DNA from: Nematostella vectensis
Lineage: Eukaryota; Cnidaria; Anthozoa; Actiniaria; Edwardsiidae
Direction: 5' to 3'
NCBI RefSeq assembly: GCF_932526225.1
Contig: NC_064044.1
Span: 15,937,453 to 15,997,452 of the forward strand
Length of the DNA: 60,000 nt
The position numbers were made by a program, and so were the translations under genes. Below the pieces are notes generated by a model. The model was not told the DNA's origin, made no database searches, and worked only from the letters and a program-made list of their open reading frames with translations. Shown piece after piece: positions 23,841 through 35,900 of the stretch; within the stretch, counting starts at the first letter, position 1; each line of letters starts with the position of its first letter.

Positions 23841-26145
23841 TGTTCATCCCACGAATATATTTCAATGATGACGATTCCCAAAAGACACTGCGCGCCGCTC
23901 TGATAGGCGTTACCATGATGCAGTGCGATTTGAACCCGCCTCATATCCGCTGGTCACGAAAATTGCGGGTTTTTAATTTATCTTAGATTTCAGTAAAATT
24001 ATTTCCGTATTTTAAGTTTAGATTTTACTTTCTACTGCGAAAACGTTTGATGGACATTATAAGAGTAACATTATTTACGTTTTTATCATTTTAGTCTATT
24101 GCCGTAATTTCGGTGTATGCTGTAAGAATGGCCTGTATTTTTAGATTTTATTTCGCCGTACGTCTAAGAAGGAAAAAATCTTGTTTTTAACAGTGCACGT
24201 CAACATGAATGATGACCGGTGTTTTTAATTTTATTTTTCACATAGCAGACTATTGACCATTTCAAAAAGAATCCATAGGCCAAAAATATTGTAGTTTTTC
24301 GGAATCATAGGGTTTTCTCTAAACTATACCCGTTGTTTGTCTTGACAAATCACCACTGTTTTATCTGAACTATTAGTAAAAATGTATTTATTGTTATATT
24401 TTACTTCAATGTTTTTATCTGGTTTGTTTTTGAAACGGTCAGCATCCAGAAAGGCGCCAACAACCTGCTATTTTAAAGATATAGATAAATTTAGTAGGGA
24501 GAGATTGAAAAAAAATATATCCTTATACTTATGTAAACATTGCCAAATACCTGAATAATTCTCTCAATTTTCAAGTAAAACTTTAATTTAGTGGATCTGA
24601 CAAATCTAATATCTTCTGGTAGTTTCCGGACGATTCTCGAGTTAACACAGACATCTCGAGAGAAAATGGCTTTTAACGACCGATTCGAACTACGAAATAA
24701 GCAAGAGTAAATGTGTACCGGGCGTAAAACAGAAACCTACATAGTTAGCCTAACGCTTTTAGTCTCTTACTTGCTTGCATAAATAGGGAATCTGAAACTT
24801 CTGATGCATGAAAAAAGACCAGCTTGGAGTGCGCACAAGCGAGTCCGAAACTAAAAGCGGCTGTGAAGGAGGCGAGACAGTATATGACATGAATGCGTCG
24901 TACCCAGATCACGTGCCCATGTCGTACTTTGCCATGATCACGTGATGATGTGCTGTCCCCTGATCACGTGCCCATGTCGTACTTTGCCATAAACACGTGG
25001 TCATGTGCTGTCCCCTGATCACGTGCCCATGTCGTACTTTGCCATGATCACGTGGTCATGTGCTGTCCCCTGATCACGTGCCCATGTCGTACTTTGCCGT
25101 GATCACGTGGTCATGTGCTGTCCCCTGATCACGTGCCCATGTCGTACTTTGCCACGAACACGTGGTCATGTGCTGTCCCCTGATCACGTGCCCATGTCGT
25201 ACTTTGCCGTGATCACGTGGTCATGTGCTGTCCCCTGATCACGTGCCCATGTCGTACTTTGCCACGAACACGTGGTCATGTGCTGTCCCCTGATCACGTG
25301 CCTATGTCGTACTTTGCCGTGATCACGTGGTCATGTGCTGTTCCCTGATCACGTGTCTCCTTGTAAATCCTAGTCTATTAAGGCACCAATTACCACACGG
25401 ATCCCTGATATTATTCGTTATATCATATTGTACAGAATAGCGCGCTCCAATTAAGACTGCGGTGCATTTTCCTGGTCGTGTTTGACGAGGTGGAGGGTGG
25501 TCCGGTTGGCTATTCCATCAAAGGATAATATCAGTCTAAAATACTTTCACTGTAATAAATATGGATATGTTGACTGTTTTATACACATAGAAATAAACCA
25601 ATGACCGTAAATCACTGAGTTGTAAGTAAATCGCTAAGTCGCTAAGAAGAGAAGAAGCGCGAATGGCGTCCTAACCGTGATGCTTTGTGCCTATTTGAGA
25701 CTAAAACCCCATCTCTCCCCCCCCCCCCACAGACAGTTCACAGAATGTGAACTGTTTAATCATTTTAAAAAGAATGTCGATCAACCATTCCTTTGTAATT
25801 GTCTACAATTGAAAATATAATAATTTATTAGCAAGAAAAACCACGCGATAGAGGTATATTACCTATTTGATTGATGGTTTCCCAATTCCTCGCTTGGATT
25901 AACCGGCTCTATTTCCAGCCATCGATCGCTAGGTCTCGTCTATTCATCGGTCTCACTAAGGAGCACGTACTGCGGGCTCACAGAAACGAGCTGGAAATCG
26001 AGCCTAATTAGCCGAATGAAATGGATGCTTTGACTTTGAAGAGCCCTCTTTCTGCGAAGATCTTAGACAGGGCCGTAGCTTGCACGTGGGCAGAGGAATT
26101 TTACAAAAGACATGAAAAATAGGGTCTCTCCCCGAAACAAATGAA
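23841..26145. other. Scribble 3' flank and intergenic DNA
   Basis: AT-rich after the Scribble stop. No AATAAA occurs close to the stop; the first good ones are at 25554-25559 and about 25592, beyond the E-box repeat, so either the 3' UTR is long or a variant signal is used. A C-run lies near 25720. Confidence 0.5.
24907..25355. repeat. 55-bp minisatellite carrying paired CACGTG E-boxes
   Basis: Eight 55-base units. Each contains GATCACGTGCCCATGTCG and, 27 bases later, a second CACGTG followed by GTCATGTGCTGTCCCC. About sixteen CACGTG palindromes therefore lie within 450 bases, between Scribble and the next gene. CACGTG is the core site of bHLH-zip factors such as Myc/Max, USF and CLOCK; function here is unproven. 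Confidence 0.92.
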
Positions 26146-26790
26146 TAACTGCCTAGTACCCAGGCCTCTCAAGTCATTAAACACGAGGTTCCGCTATAAA
26201 AGGGAAAGCTCCTCCCACCCCCGGGCTCAAGAACAATCAGTTATCAATCAGCCGTCAATGAAACAACATGTCCGGGCAATTGCTCTAAGCGCTAAATTCA
26301 AATTTCATATTCTGAACTAAATTGAATATCATTCCTAGAGTTGTCCATCGAAAAATATTTCTACCTATTGTAAAATAATGCTATACCAAGCTGTTTGCGC
26401 TTTAAAATACGAGCATTTTCATCACAGCGCGATAATAATTTATGCAGACGCCAAGAAAAAAAATTAAAATTTTCCACCGAAAACGTGAGTGGACAGCAAA
26501 TAACACATTTAGCAATCTCTTAACACAACTGTCTTGTTACCTGTGGAAAAATAGTTTTATTCCAGCCGACTTAGGCTCAGAAATAAGCAATTTTAAAGGA
26601 GACTTGTAATTTGTAACCGCTAGCGTGGCAGTGTTCTGATTATAACTGCAAATTTGAGCCCGGGTGGGAGGAGCTTTCCGTTTTATAGCGGAACCTCGTG
26701 TTTATGGTTTATGAGCCATGGGAAGGTTTGGCGCCCAGCGCGCTTAGTCCGGTCACGCTAGTAAGGTCCTGGGTACGAGGCAGAATGAAT
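26146..26790. mobile_element. Inverted-repeat element upstream of the U11-48K start
   Basis: Near-perfect inverted arms of about 50 bases, containing ACACGAGGTTCCGCTATAAA and GGAAAGCTCCTCCCACCC, lie at about 26179-26230 and 26652-26704. A second matching pair, TGCCT(A/C)GTACCCAGG, lies outside them at about 26149-26165 and 26770-26787; the right side has an extra ~60 bases between the two pairs. The interior is AT-rich and non-coding. The right end stops about 140 bases before the next gene's ATG, so the element may supply part of its 5' region, and the arms contain a CTATAAAA box. Confidence 0.75.
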
Positions 26791-26928
26791 GGAATCTTTC
26801 TCCTTGAAGAAAGTTTTCTAGCTAAGGCCTTGTTACTGACTAAAACAAGAATCATTTGTTGGTGCGTAACACTAAAGATCGCACACTTGCCTTTGGTTTA
26901 TATTCAGGCGCGGCTACACAGCTACAAG

Positions 26929-29900
26929 ATGGCGGACCGTGTGAAACAACTAAACGAGATATCGGATGTTTTAGAAAAATCTTCACAAAATTTAGACTCT
27001 TTGCTAAAGAAAATAGGCTGGAATAAAAGGCATCTTGTTAAGGTAAACATGCTTTGAGGTGTTAGATGCTTTGTGCTGGAAAGTCAGCGTGAAACGAGAG
27101 AAAGAGCGAAGAGATGGTCGATGTTTTTATTGGTGAATTGACGATGTAGATAGAGTTGTAGCTCCCTTGTGATCACTTTTGTATGTAACCATCTTGATCC
27201 CGTTTGTTACTCAAATTTTATCGAGGGTAAGGTACAAGATCCAGAAATGAAGACCACCAAAATAATGAGAATATTATCCAGCGAGTGAGAACCTTATGTG
27301 TAACTGATAAGAAAACATTATTATTTAGCATTTTGTAAAGTAATAAAAACGAGGACACAAAAAAAACTGTGCTCTCCAGCCCTTTTTACAGTTAGACATT
27401 GTCCCTAGTATTAGCGTAAGCTACTGTGTACTATTGTATAGGGGAGTAATTTATTAAAGTATAAGTGACATTGTCTTTTTTTGTACTCTGTTATATCACT
27501 ATTGCACTAACTCTTGCAACAATGTGTTTGTCGTAGAACAACAGAAACTATGCCAAGTGTCCAATTGATAGCAATCACTTCATGCCATCAACTTCAATAG
27601 ATAGACACTCTGTGAAGTGCAAGATGGAAAGAGATAATATCAAACCACAGGTAATATCATAGAGCAACTTTCAAAGCTAGTAGATAGCAGGATCCCCCTA
27701 TCCCCCCCCCCCCCCCCCCATTCACTCTTGCACTCAAAATATACAGTTTCTGCTGGTTCCACAGGCTCCACTTTTAAGAAATGTGGTAGGAGAAGGGTTT
27801 GGGGTAACAGCTCCACTTTTAAGTAATGTGGTAGGAGAAGGGTTTGGGGTAACAGCTCCACTTTTAAGTAATGTGGTAGGAGAAGGGTTTGGGGTAACAG
27901 CTCCACTTTTAAGTAATGTGGTAGGAGAAGGGTTTGGGGTAACAGCTCCACTTTTAAGTAATGTGGTAGGAGAAGGGTTTAGGGTAACAGCTCCATAAAG
28001 CATTTTTCTTGTAGTTTTTTTCTGATGTTTGTGTTGTTTTTTGCAGGATCTGTGCCCAAGCTCTGACTTTTTCTACAATCATTCTCCTGGTGTTGTGTCG
28101 GTTAAGATAGGTTAGTAACACTCGTGATTATTGTACAATAGAAAGGCCCAGAGGCCCCTTTGAATTTAAGAGTAATGTTTAGATGTATTTTCCAGCATCG
28201 AATCTGTGTTTGTCTTTTAAAAACAACAAAATAAAAAATAAAAAAAAATACATTAACAAAAGTAATAAATGAGGATAAATCTAGAATTTGTTCTTCCGCG
28301 AAAAAGATAAATTTCATTATCAAGCTGCATCATTTTGTGTGCTTTTTGGGGGCTTTTGAGTGTTTTAGAAATTTGCATCCCAGTGCTTATTCCAAATCAT
28401 TCATTTTGTTTTCATTTATTAGCTATGTCTAACTTGCTATAAGTCTTGTCAACCACCTTACCAGCCATGTGTATGCAGAGTTTAGATACATTTATCTTAG
28501 CCATGTTCACGGGAAGCAACTTGTCTTGGGGTTAGGGTTGTCTGGGGGTTAGGGTTGTCTGGGGGTTAGGGTTGTCTGGGGGTTAGGGTTGTCTGTGGGT
28601 TAGGGTTGTCTTTGGGTTAGGGTTGTCTGTGGGTTAGGGTTGTCTTGGGATTAGGGTTGTCTGGGGGTTAGGGTTGTCTGGGGGTTAGGGTTGTCTGGGG
28701 GTTAGGGTTGTCTGTGGGTTAGGGTTGTCTGGGGGTTAGGGTTGTCTTGGGGTTAGGGTTGTCTTTGGGTTAGGGTTGTCTGTGGGTTAGAGTTGTCTGT
28801 GGGTTAGGGTTGTCTTGGGATTAGGGTTGTCTGGGGGTTAGGGTTGTCTGGGGGTTAGGGTTGTCTGGGGGTTAGGGTTGTCTGTGGGTTAGGGTTGTCC
28901 TGGGGTTAGGGTTGTCTGGGGGTTAGGGTTGTCTTGGGGTTAGGGTTGTCTGGGGGTTAGGGTTGTCTGTGGGTTAGGGTTGTCTGTGGGTTAGGGTTGT
29001 CCTGGGGTTAGGGTTGTCCTGGGGGTTAGGGTTGTCTTGGGGTTAGGGTTGTCTTTGGGTTAGGGTTGTCTGTGGGTTAGAGTTGTCTGTGGGTTAGGGT
29101 TGTCTTGGGATTAGGGTTGTCTGGGGGTTAGGGTTGTCTGGGGGTTAGGGTTGTCTGGGGGTTAGGGTTGTCTGTGGGTTAGGGTTGTCCTGGGGTTAGG
29201 GTTGTCTGGGGGTTAGGGTTGTCTTGGGGTTAGGGTTGTCTGGGGGTTAGGGTTGTCTGTGGGTTAGGGTTGTCTGTGGGTTAGGGTTGTCCTGGGGTTA
29301 GGGTTGTCCTGGGGTTAGGGTGGTCTTGGGGTTAGGGTTGTCTTGGGGTTAGGGTTGTCTGGGGGTTAGGGTTGTCTTGGGGTTAGGGTTGTTTTGGGGT
29401 TAGGGTTGTCTTGGGGTTAGGGTTGTCTTGGGGTAAGGGTTGTCTGGGGGTTAGGGTTGTCTTTGGGTTAGGTTTGTCTTGGGGTTAGGGTTGTCCTGGG
29501 GTTAGGGTTGTCTGGGGGTCAGGGTTGTCTGGGGGTCAGGGTTGTCTTGGGGTGAGGGTTGTCCTGGGGTTAGGGTTGTCTTGGGGTTAGGGTTGTCTGG
29601 GTGTTAGGGTTGTCTTGGGGTTAGGGCTGTCTGTGGGTTAGGGTTGTCCTGGGGTTAGGGTTGTCCTGGGGTTAGGGTTGTCCTGGGGTTAGGGTTGTCC
29701 TGGGGTTAGGGTTGTCCTGGGGTTAGGGTTGTCCTGGGGTTAGGGTTGTCTTGGGGTTAGGGTTGTCTTGGGGTTAGGGTTGTCCTGGGGTTAGGGTTGT
29801 CCTGGGGTTAGGGTTGTCTTGGGGTTAGGGTTGTCTGGGGGTTAGGGTTTTCTGGGGGTTAGGGTTGTCCTGGGGTTAGGGTTGTCTTGGGGTTAGGGTT

Positions 29901-32900
29901 GTCTTGGGGTTAGGGTTGTCTGTGGGTTAGGGTTGTCTGGGGGTTAGGGTTGTCTTGGGGTTAGAGTTGTCCTGGGGTTAGGGTTGTCCTGGGGTTAGGG
30001 TTGTCCTGGGGTTAGGGTTGTCCTGGGGTTAGGGTTGTCTGGGGGTTAGGGTTGTCTGGGGGTTAGGGTTGTCTTGGGGTTAGGGTTGTCTTGGGGTTAG
30101 GGTTGTCCTGGGGTTAGGGTTGTCTGGGGGTTAGGGTTGTCTGGGGGTTAGGGTTGTCTGGGGGTTAGGGTTGTCTGGGGGTTAGGGTTGTCTGGGGGTT
30201 AGGGTTGTCTTGGGGTTAGGGTTGTCTGGGTGTTAGGGTTGTCTTGGGGTTAGGGTTGTCTTGGGGTTAAGGCTGTCTGTGGGTTAGGGTTGTCCTGGGG
30301 TTAGGATTGTCTTGGGGTTAGGGTTGTCCTGGGGTTAAGGTTGTCCTGGGGTTAGGGTTGTCCTTGGGTTAGGGTTGTCTTGGGGTTAGGGTTGTCTGTG
30401 GGTTAGGGTTGTCTGGGGGTTAGGGTTGTCTGGGGGTTAGGGTTGTCTGGGGGTTAGGGTTGTCTGGGGGTTAGGGTTGTCTTGGGGTTAGGGTTGTCTT
30501 GGGGTTAGGGTTGTCTGTGGGTTAGGGTTGCCCTGGGGTTAGGGTTGTCTTGGGTTAGGGTTAGGGTTGTCCTGGGGTTAGGGTTGTCCTGGGGTTAGGG
30601 TTGTCCTGGGGTTAGGGTTGTCTTGGGGTTAGGGTTGTCTTGGGGTTAGGGTTGTCTGGGGGTTAGGGTTGTCTGTGGGTTAGGGTTGTCTTGGGGTTAG
30701 GGTTGTCTGTGGGTTAGGGTTGTCTGTGGGTTAGGGTTGTCTGTGGGTTAGGGTTGTCTGGGGGTTAGGGTTGTCTGGGGGTTAGGGTTGTCTTGGGGTT
30801 AGGGTTGTCTGGGGGTTAGGGTTGTCTGGGGGTTAGGGTTGTCTTGGGGTTAGGGTTGTCTGTGGGTTAGGGTTGTCTTGGGGTTAGGGTTGTCTGGGGG
30901 TTAGGGTTGTCTGGGGGTTAGGGTTGTCTGTGGGTTAGGGTTGTCTTTGGGTTAGGTTTGTCTTGGGGTTAGGGTTGTCCTGGGGTTAGGGTTGTCTGGG
31001 GGTCAGGGTTGTCTGGGGGTCAGGGTTGCCTTGGGGTGAGGGTTGTCCTGGGGTTAGCGTTGTCTTGGGGTTAGGGTTGTCTGGGTGTTAGGGTTGTCTT
31101 GGGGTTAGGGCTGTCTGTGGGTTAGGGTTGTCCTGGGGTTAGGATTGCCTTTGGGTTAGGGTTGTCTGTGGGTTAGGGTTGTCTGGGGGTTAGGGTTGTC
31201 TGGGGGTTAGGGTTGTCTTGGGGTTAGGGTTGTCCTGGGGTTAGGGTTGTCTTGGGGTTAGGGTTGTCCTGGGGTTAGGGTTGTCTTGGGGTTAGGGTTG
31301 TCTGTGGGTTAGGGTTGTCTGGGGGTTAGGGTTGTCTGTGGGTTAGGGTTGTCTGGGGGTTAGGGTTGTCTGTGGGTTAGGGTTGTCTGGGGGTTAGGGT
31401 TGTCTGGGGGTTAGGGTTGTCTTGGGGTTAGGGTTGTCTGGGGGTTAGGGTTGTCTGGGGGTTAGGGTTGTCTGGGGGTGAGGGTTGTCTGTGGGTTAGG
31501 GTTGTCTGTTTTTAGGGTTGTCTGGGGGTTAGGGTTGTCCTAGGGTTAGGGTTGTCCTGGGGTAAGGGTTGTCTGTGGGTTAGGGTTGTCTGTGGGTTAG
31601 GGTTGTCTGGGGGTTAGGGTTGTCTGTGGGTTAGGGTTGTCTTGGGGTTAGGGTTGTCTGGGGGTTAGGGTTGTCTTAGGGTTAGGGTTGTCCTGGGGTT
31701 AGGGTTGTCTGGGGGTTAGGGTTGTCTGTGGGTTAGGGTTGTCTGTGGGTTAGGGTTGTCTGGGGGTTAGGGTTGTCTGTGGGTTAGGGTTGTCTGTGGG
31801 TTAGGGTTGTCTGTGGGTTAGGGTTGTCTGTTGGTTAGGGTTGTCTGTGGGTTAGGGTTGTCTGTGGGTTAGGGTTGTCTGTGGGTTAGGGTTGTCTTGA
31901 TGATTTATGGTGTCAACCTCCTTTTCTCACTTTAAGTAATTAATAACAGTACAAGCATTATCTATATTTCCTATTACAAAATTGATTTCTTTTCTAAAGA
32001 TAAAAAAGAATACAACAGTTTTAAGCAGCTGGATAATCCAGGGTGAGTGAAACATTCTTTGACATTCAATTCATTAATCACCTAAACTTAAAATAAAGCT
32101 AGCTGGAAATAATTTCCAATTAAATGTTGACTTTTTTTAATTCAAGAGTAAAGCTAATTGTGATTATTTTTTATTAAAATTGTGCCTGGCAAACATAAAA
32201 TTATTCCTCTCATTTTTAACATACTCCTGAAGATTTAGAGTAAACAACCTGTCAGTCAGCTCATCAATCACTGAACAAAGTGGGCTGGTGGTTACGCTAG
32301 CCCATACATCCCTTCCCTTTTGTAGCTTGAAAACTTAGAATAATAAAAAGACTGAAATTTTGAAACTGTGTAAATGATATGCAAATATGCTAGCTATTTT
32401 TTCACGATTTTTAATCTTTCAATTTTGACGTGATTTTTTTACAGAGGTGAGCAAAGTGGAACAAAACAAGATACCATCCCCCCTCTAGAAAAGGTACATT
32501 AAGTGTTCAGTGTACATACCCCAGCCAGAGACATTTATTGAAAAAGGGATATAATAAACAACTGTCTACCGGAAATTATCCTTTAAGATAAGAATGCGGT
32601 CCCCACACCTGAACTGGGTACAAGACAAGGTACAAGAGGCTCTCTCAGACAGCCCAAAAAAATGGAAGTAGCAGTGGTATCCCTTATTTTACCAGGCAAA
32701 CCTTTTCAACCAAAGGAGCCCTGGGAATTGGGGAAATAGTGCCAATATTGGGACAGGTATCTTAAAGTCTGTAGATCCCACTTGACAAGTTTTGTTTTTG
32801 TTTTGAATATTCAAAACTATCATCATCTTCCAGAACAAAAATTTCCCTGTATTATTAGATCCTTTATAAATTAGGATGTTTTAGTTGTAGGATGGGTTGA

Positions 32901-35900
32901 AATTGACTGTGATTCAAGCAGAATTCAATACATCTAATTTGCATAGGGCTTCATAGCCTACGCAACCATCTATCAAGCAAGTTGTGTCTTGGGGCTTTAA
33001 TATATAGCAATCCCTGAATATACTTGAGTTCTTTTTCCTCTGCAAAGGTTTTGTCAAATGGATTTTGTGTCATAGTTTTTCCTTTTTTCTTTTAGTGATT
33101 TGCCTGGCCTTGAAATACCTAGTAAATTTGATGATTTCTGAGGCACATCTACATTTAAGTATTTTCTAAAACAGCTCTTTTCCCCCTTTAATACTGATCT
33201 CAACTACACCAGGTCTTTTGTCCATTCTTGTGGATGCCACAATTCTTGACTCGTTTGTTTTGTTATGTAGTTTGTATATTATTATCTACTTCTATTGTGG
33301 TTTTATTGTAATTTATCTTTAGTGGACCTTGTCCAGTTCATGCTAAACCCTTTGGGTTAATACTCAATAAATACTTAGTAAAGTTGTTAAAAAATATTTT
33401 TGCAGGCATCTTGGTCAAACCCTGGAATTAGTGACGTTATAACTGGTGACATGTTATCCACGGGAACAAAATCCATGAAATCTGATAACCAGAGCACAAG
33501 TACAGTGACTCCATGGCAACCATCAGCCAATGAGAAGGGTCTACAAGAAATACGGTAAGCCATGCTTGAGGTAAAACAGTCTTGTGTTTGGTGCACAGAT
33601 GTCCGACTGCCTATTACTATAATATAGACAACTCAATGCACTGTGTGATAGATAGAAAGGTTCTTTTATTAGACGCTTATTCAGAGTTGTACATCGCTAT
33701 AAGGCTAACAAAACTTGGAAAAGGAAGAAAGATTTTAAAGTATCTGTCACTATACATTCCTACTTTTAAAGCAGTCGTGAATGAGTTTGGCTACCTATTT
33801 TTTATATTTACCAAGGGAGGTCTATAAACTGTTTGAAAAGTAAGTTATTATTTATATTAATATTATCTGCTTAGATCTTTTTTTCTTTCATAACCTCGAT
33901 CATCTTGTTTCTATAACACTCTGTCCGAAAATGCTGCTCGTCTTCTATTGTATGAGTATCCCAAGAATGTCATAATCTCTCTTCTCTTGATATGGCCTCT
34001 GACATTACCCACTTTCTATTTCGAGACAGTGACAAATGGTTCTTAGGCGTGTAAGCGGGATTATGAATGTTTATGAGAAAACTTTCGAGTTCGAAGAAAG
34101 TTTTAAATGTTCGAAAGGTTCTTAGTAAGTTTTTTTTGGCCAGGGTTTTTGGAATCATTAAAAATTTCACCGACCAAGCACTGAAATTCCATATCTTGTG
34201 ATCTTTGCTTAAAAATGACTTTGTGATATTGTAGATCAGTGCCGAGTTTAATGACCAAGAGCCAGGTCTCGCCCAGGCTGCAAGAGTGTGATTCCAAAAA
34301 TATCCCCCCACTTTCTATGTACCTCTATGGTTCCACCGAATGCGTTCTTTCCTGGAAAGAGATCTCTTTCTACACTACCTCCCTGGCTCAACAGAAAGCG
34401 TTCTCTCTTTGTTTGTTTACGGAAACAAGAAGTAGCTTTGTTGTATCGATGTTTTGCTGATAGCCAATTAGCAATGTGATACAAGCAATTCAATCAGTAG
34501 CCTTGCTATATCGATGTTATGACGGTAGCCGGTAAGCAGTGTGACACAAATCATCAAGTTGTTTATTCGGTACTCTTGAAGGTGGCTTTTAGCTATGAGG
34601 GGAAAAATCCGTCCAATCAGTACCATTTATATATCGGTGTTTTATACACAGTTTCAAGGAGGTAAAAACCGTCCAATCAGTACTCTCCATGTATTGATGT
34701 TTTATACTCAGCTTCCAACCATAGCAAATATCGTATTTCTTTTAAACTGAGCTCGAGTTGACTTTGTCACCTCGGCATTCGGTAGCAAGGTCACTTAACG
34801 GTGAAAATGGTTCCCTTCTCTGCATCCAATACAAATTCTCGTGTTTTTTATTCAATATCCTCGCATTTCGCGCTATTTTTTTTCTCCCATCTCAACACTT
34901 GCTTCGGCGCTTTCGCTCCCTTCCTCGACACGCCCACAGCGCATCAAGCGCTTGATAATCGACGAGCCATCAATACAACTGGCCACCCCGCTCAACACGT
35001 TCGCAAACGCGCACAGTCCCACATAGATGTACAATGGGAAGACAACGCCTTTCGCCGTGTCTGGGCCCGTGGACCCTGGTATGTAATCTCCGAACCCTAC
35101 TGTACTAAATGTCACATGGAAGCAGTAGATTCCTTCAAGCAAGGTCCATTGCTCCGTTTTTTGGGTCGTTGCGGCGCCTATCAGGATAAGCCCCCACAAG
35201 ATAAAGAACCCCAGGACGGAGCTCTTCTCGTTCAAGTACCTGGGGTTCTCTCGGCCAAACAGTTTCCGTTCAATGGCGGCGATCAGTTTCCGCTGTGCGA
35301 CGAGCATGTGTTCGCCTATGGCTTGTAGTAGAAGGAGACTTGTGGGAATAGAGAACGCGGCGAAGAATATGTAGAAGATCCTGCCGCCGTTTGTCTTGGG
35401 AGGCACATTACCGTAACCTGGAAAGAAAGAACACAACGCTAGTGACCAAAGATCATATCAAATACCTATCGAGATAAGATAAGATCATATCCCAGTTAAA
35501 TAACTATCGAGATAAGATACATATCAACATCTCTTCTTGCATTTTGCGAAATAAAAGATGGCCAATCACGCCGCCATTTTACACCTTATACCGATTCACA
35601 GAAAGCATCTTTTACCCAATTGTCGATGTTTATTTCTCTTTTTGAGTAATCTATTTTATTTTATTTTCAAATTCTCATGGACGCCTTGCTGATTTAAATA
35701 ACCAGGATGCAGTGCATTCTGGGAGGATGTTTTCGCGAGTATTTGCGTTTATGAATACTTAAGCACAATCTTACACTTGTCTCAAAATTAATTTTTTCCA
35801 TCTGCATTGTTAGACATCTTCGTGCGAATTTAGTAGTTTAAAGGTCTCTAACCGCCGTACTAGGATTATATGATAGAAATGTCCAAGCAAAGAAATGTTT

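Noticed and set aside
26698-26928. 77-codon N-terminal extension of U11-48K from ATG 26698
   Set aside because: Lies in the right arm of an inverted-repeat element; the ATG at 26929 matches the expected N-terminus and has good context.
28523-31898. Genuine telomere end
   Set aside because: Units are 17-base degenerate repeats flanked by exons of one gene on both sides; interstitial, not terminal.
34801-35328. 175-codon plus-strand frame
   Set aside because: Antisense of K2P exon 2; codon content explained by the channel.
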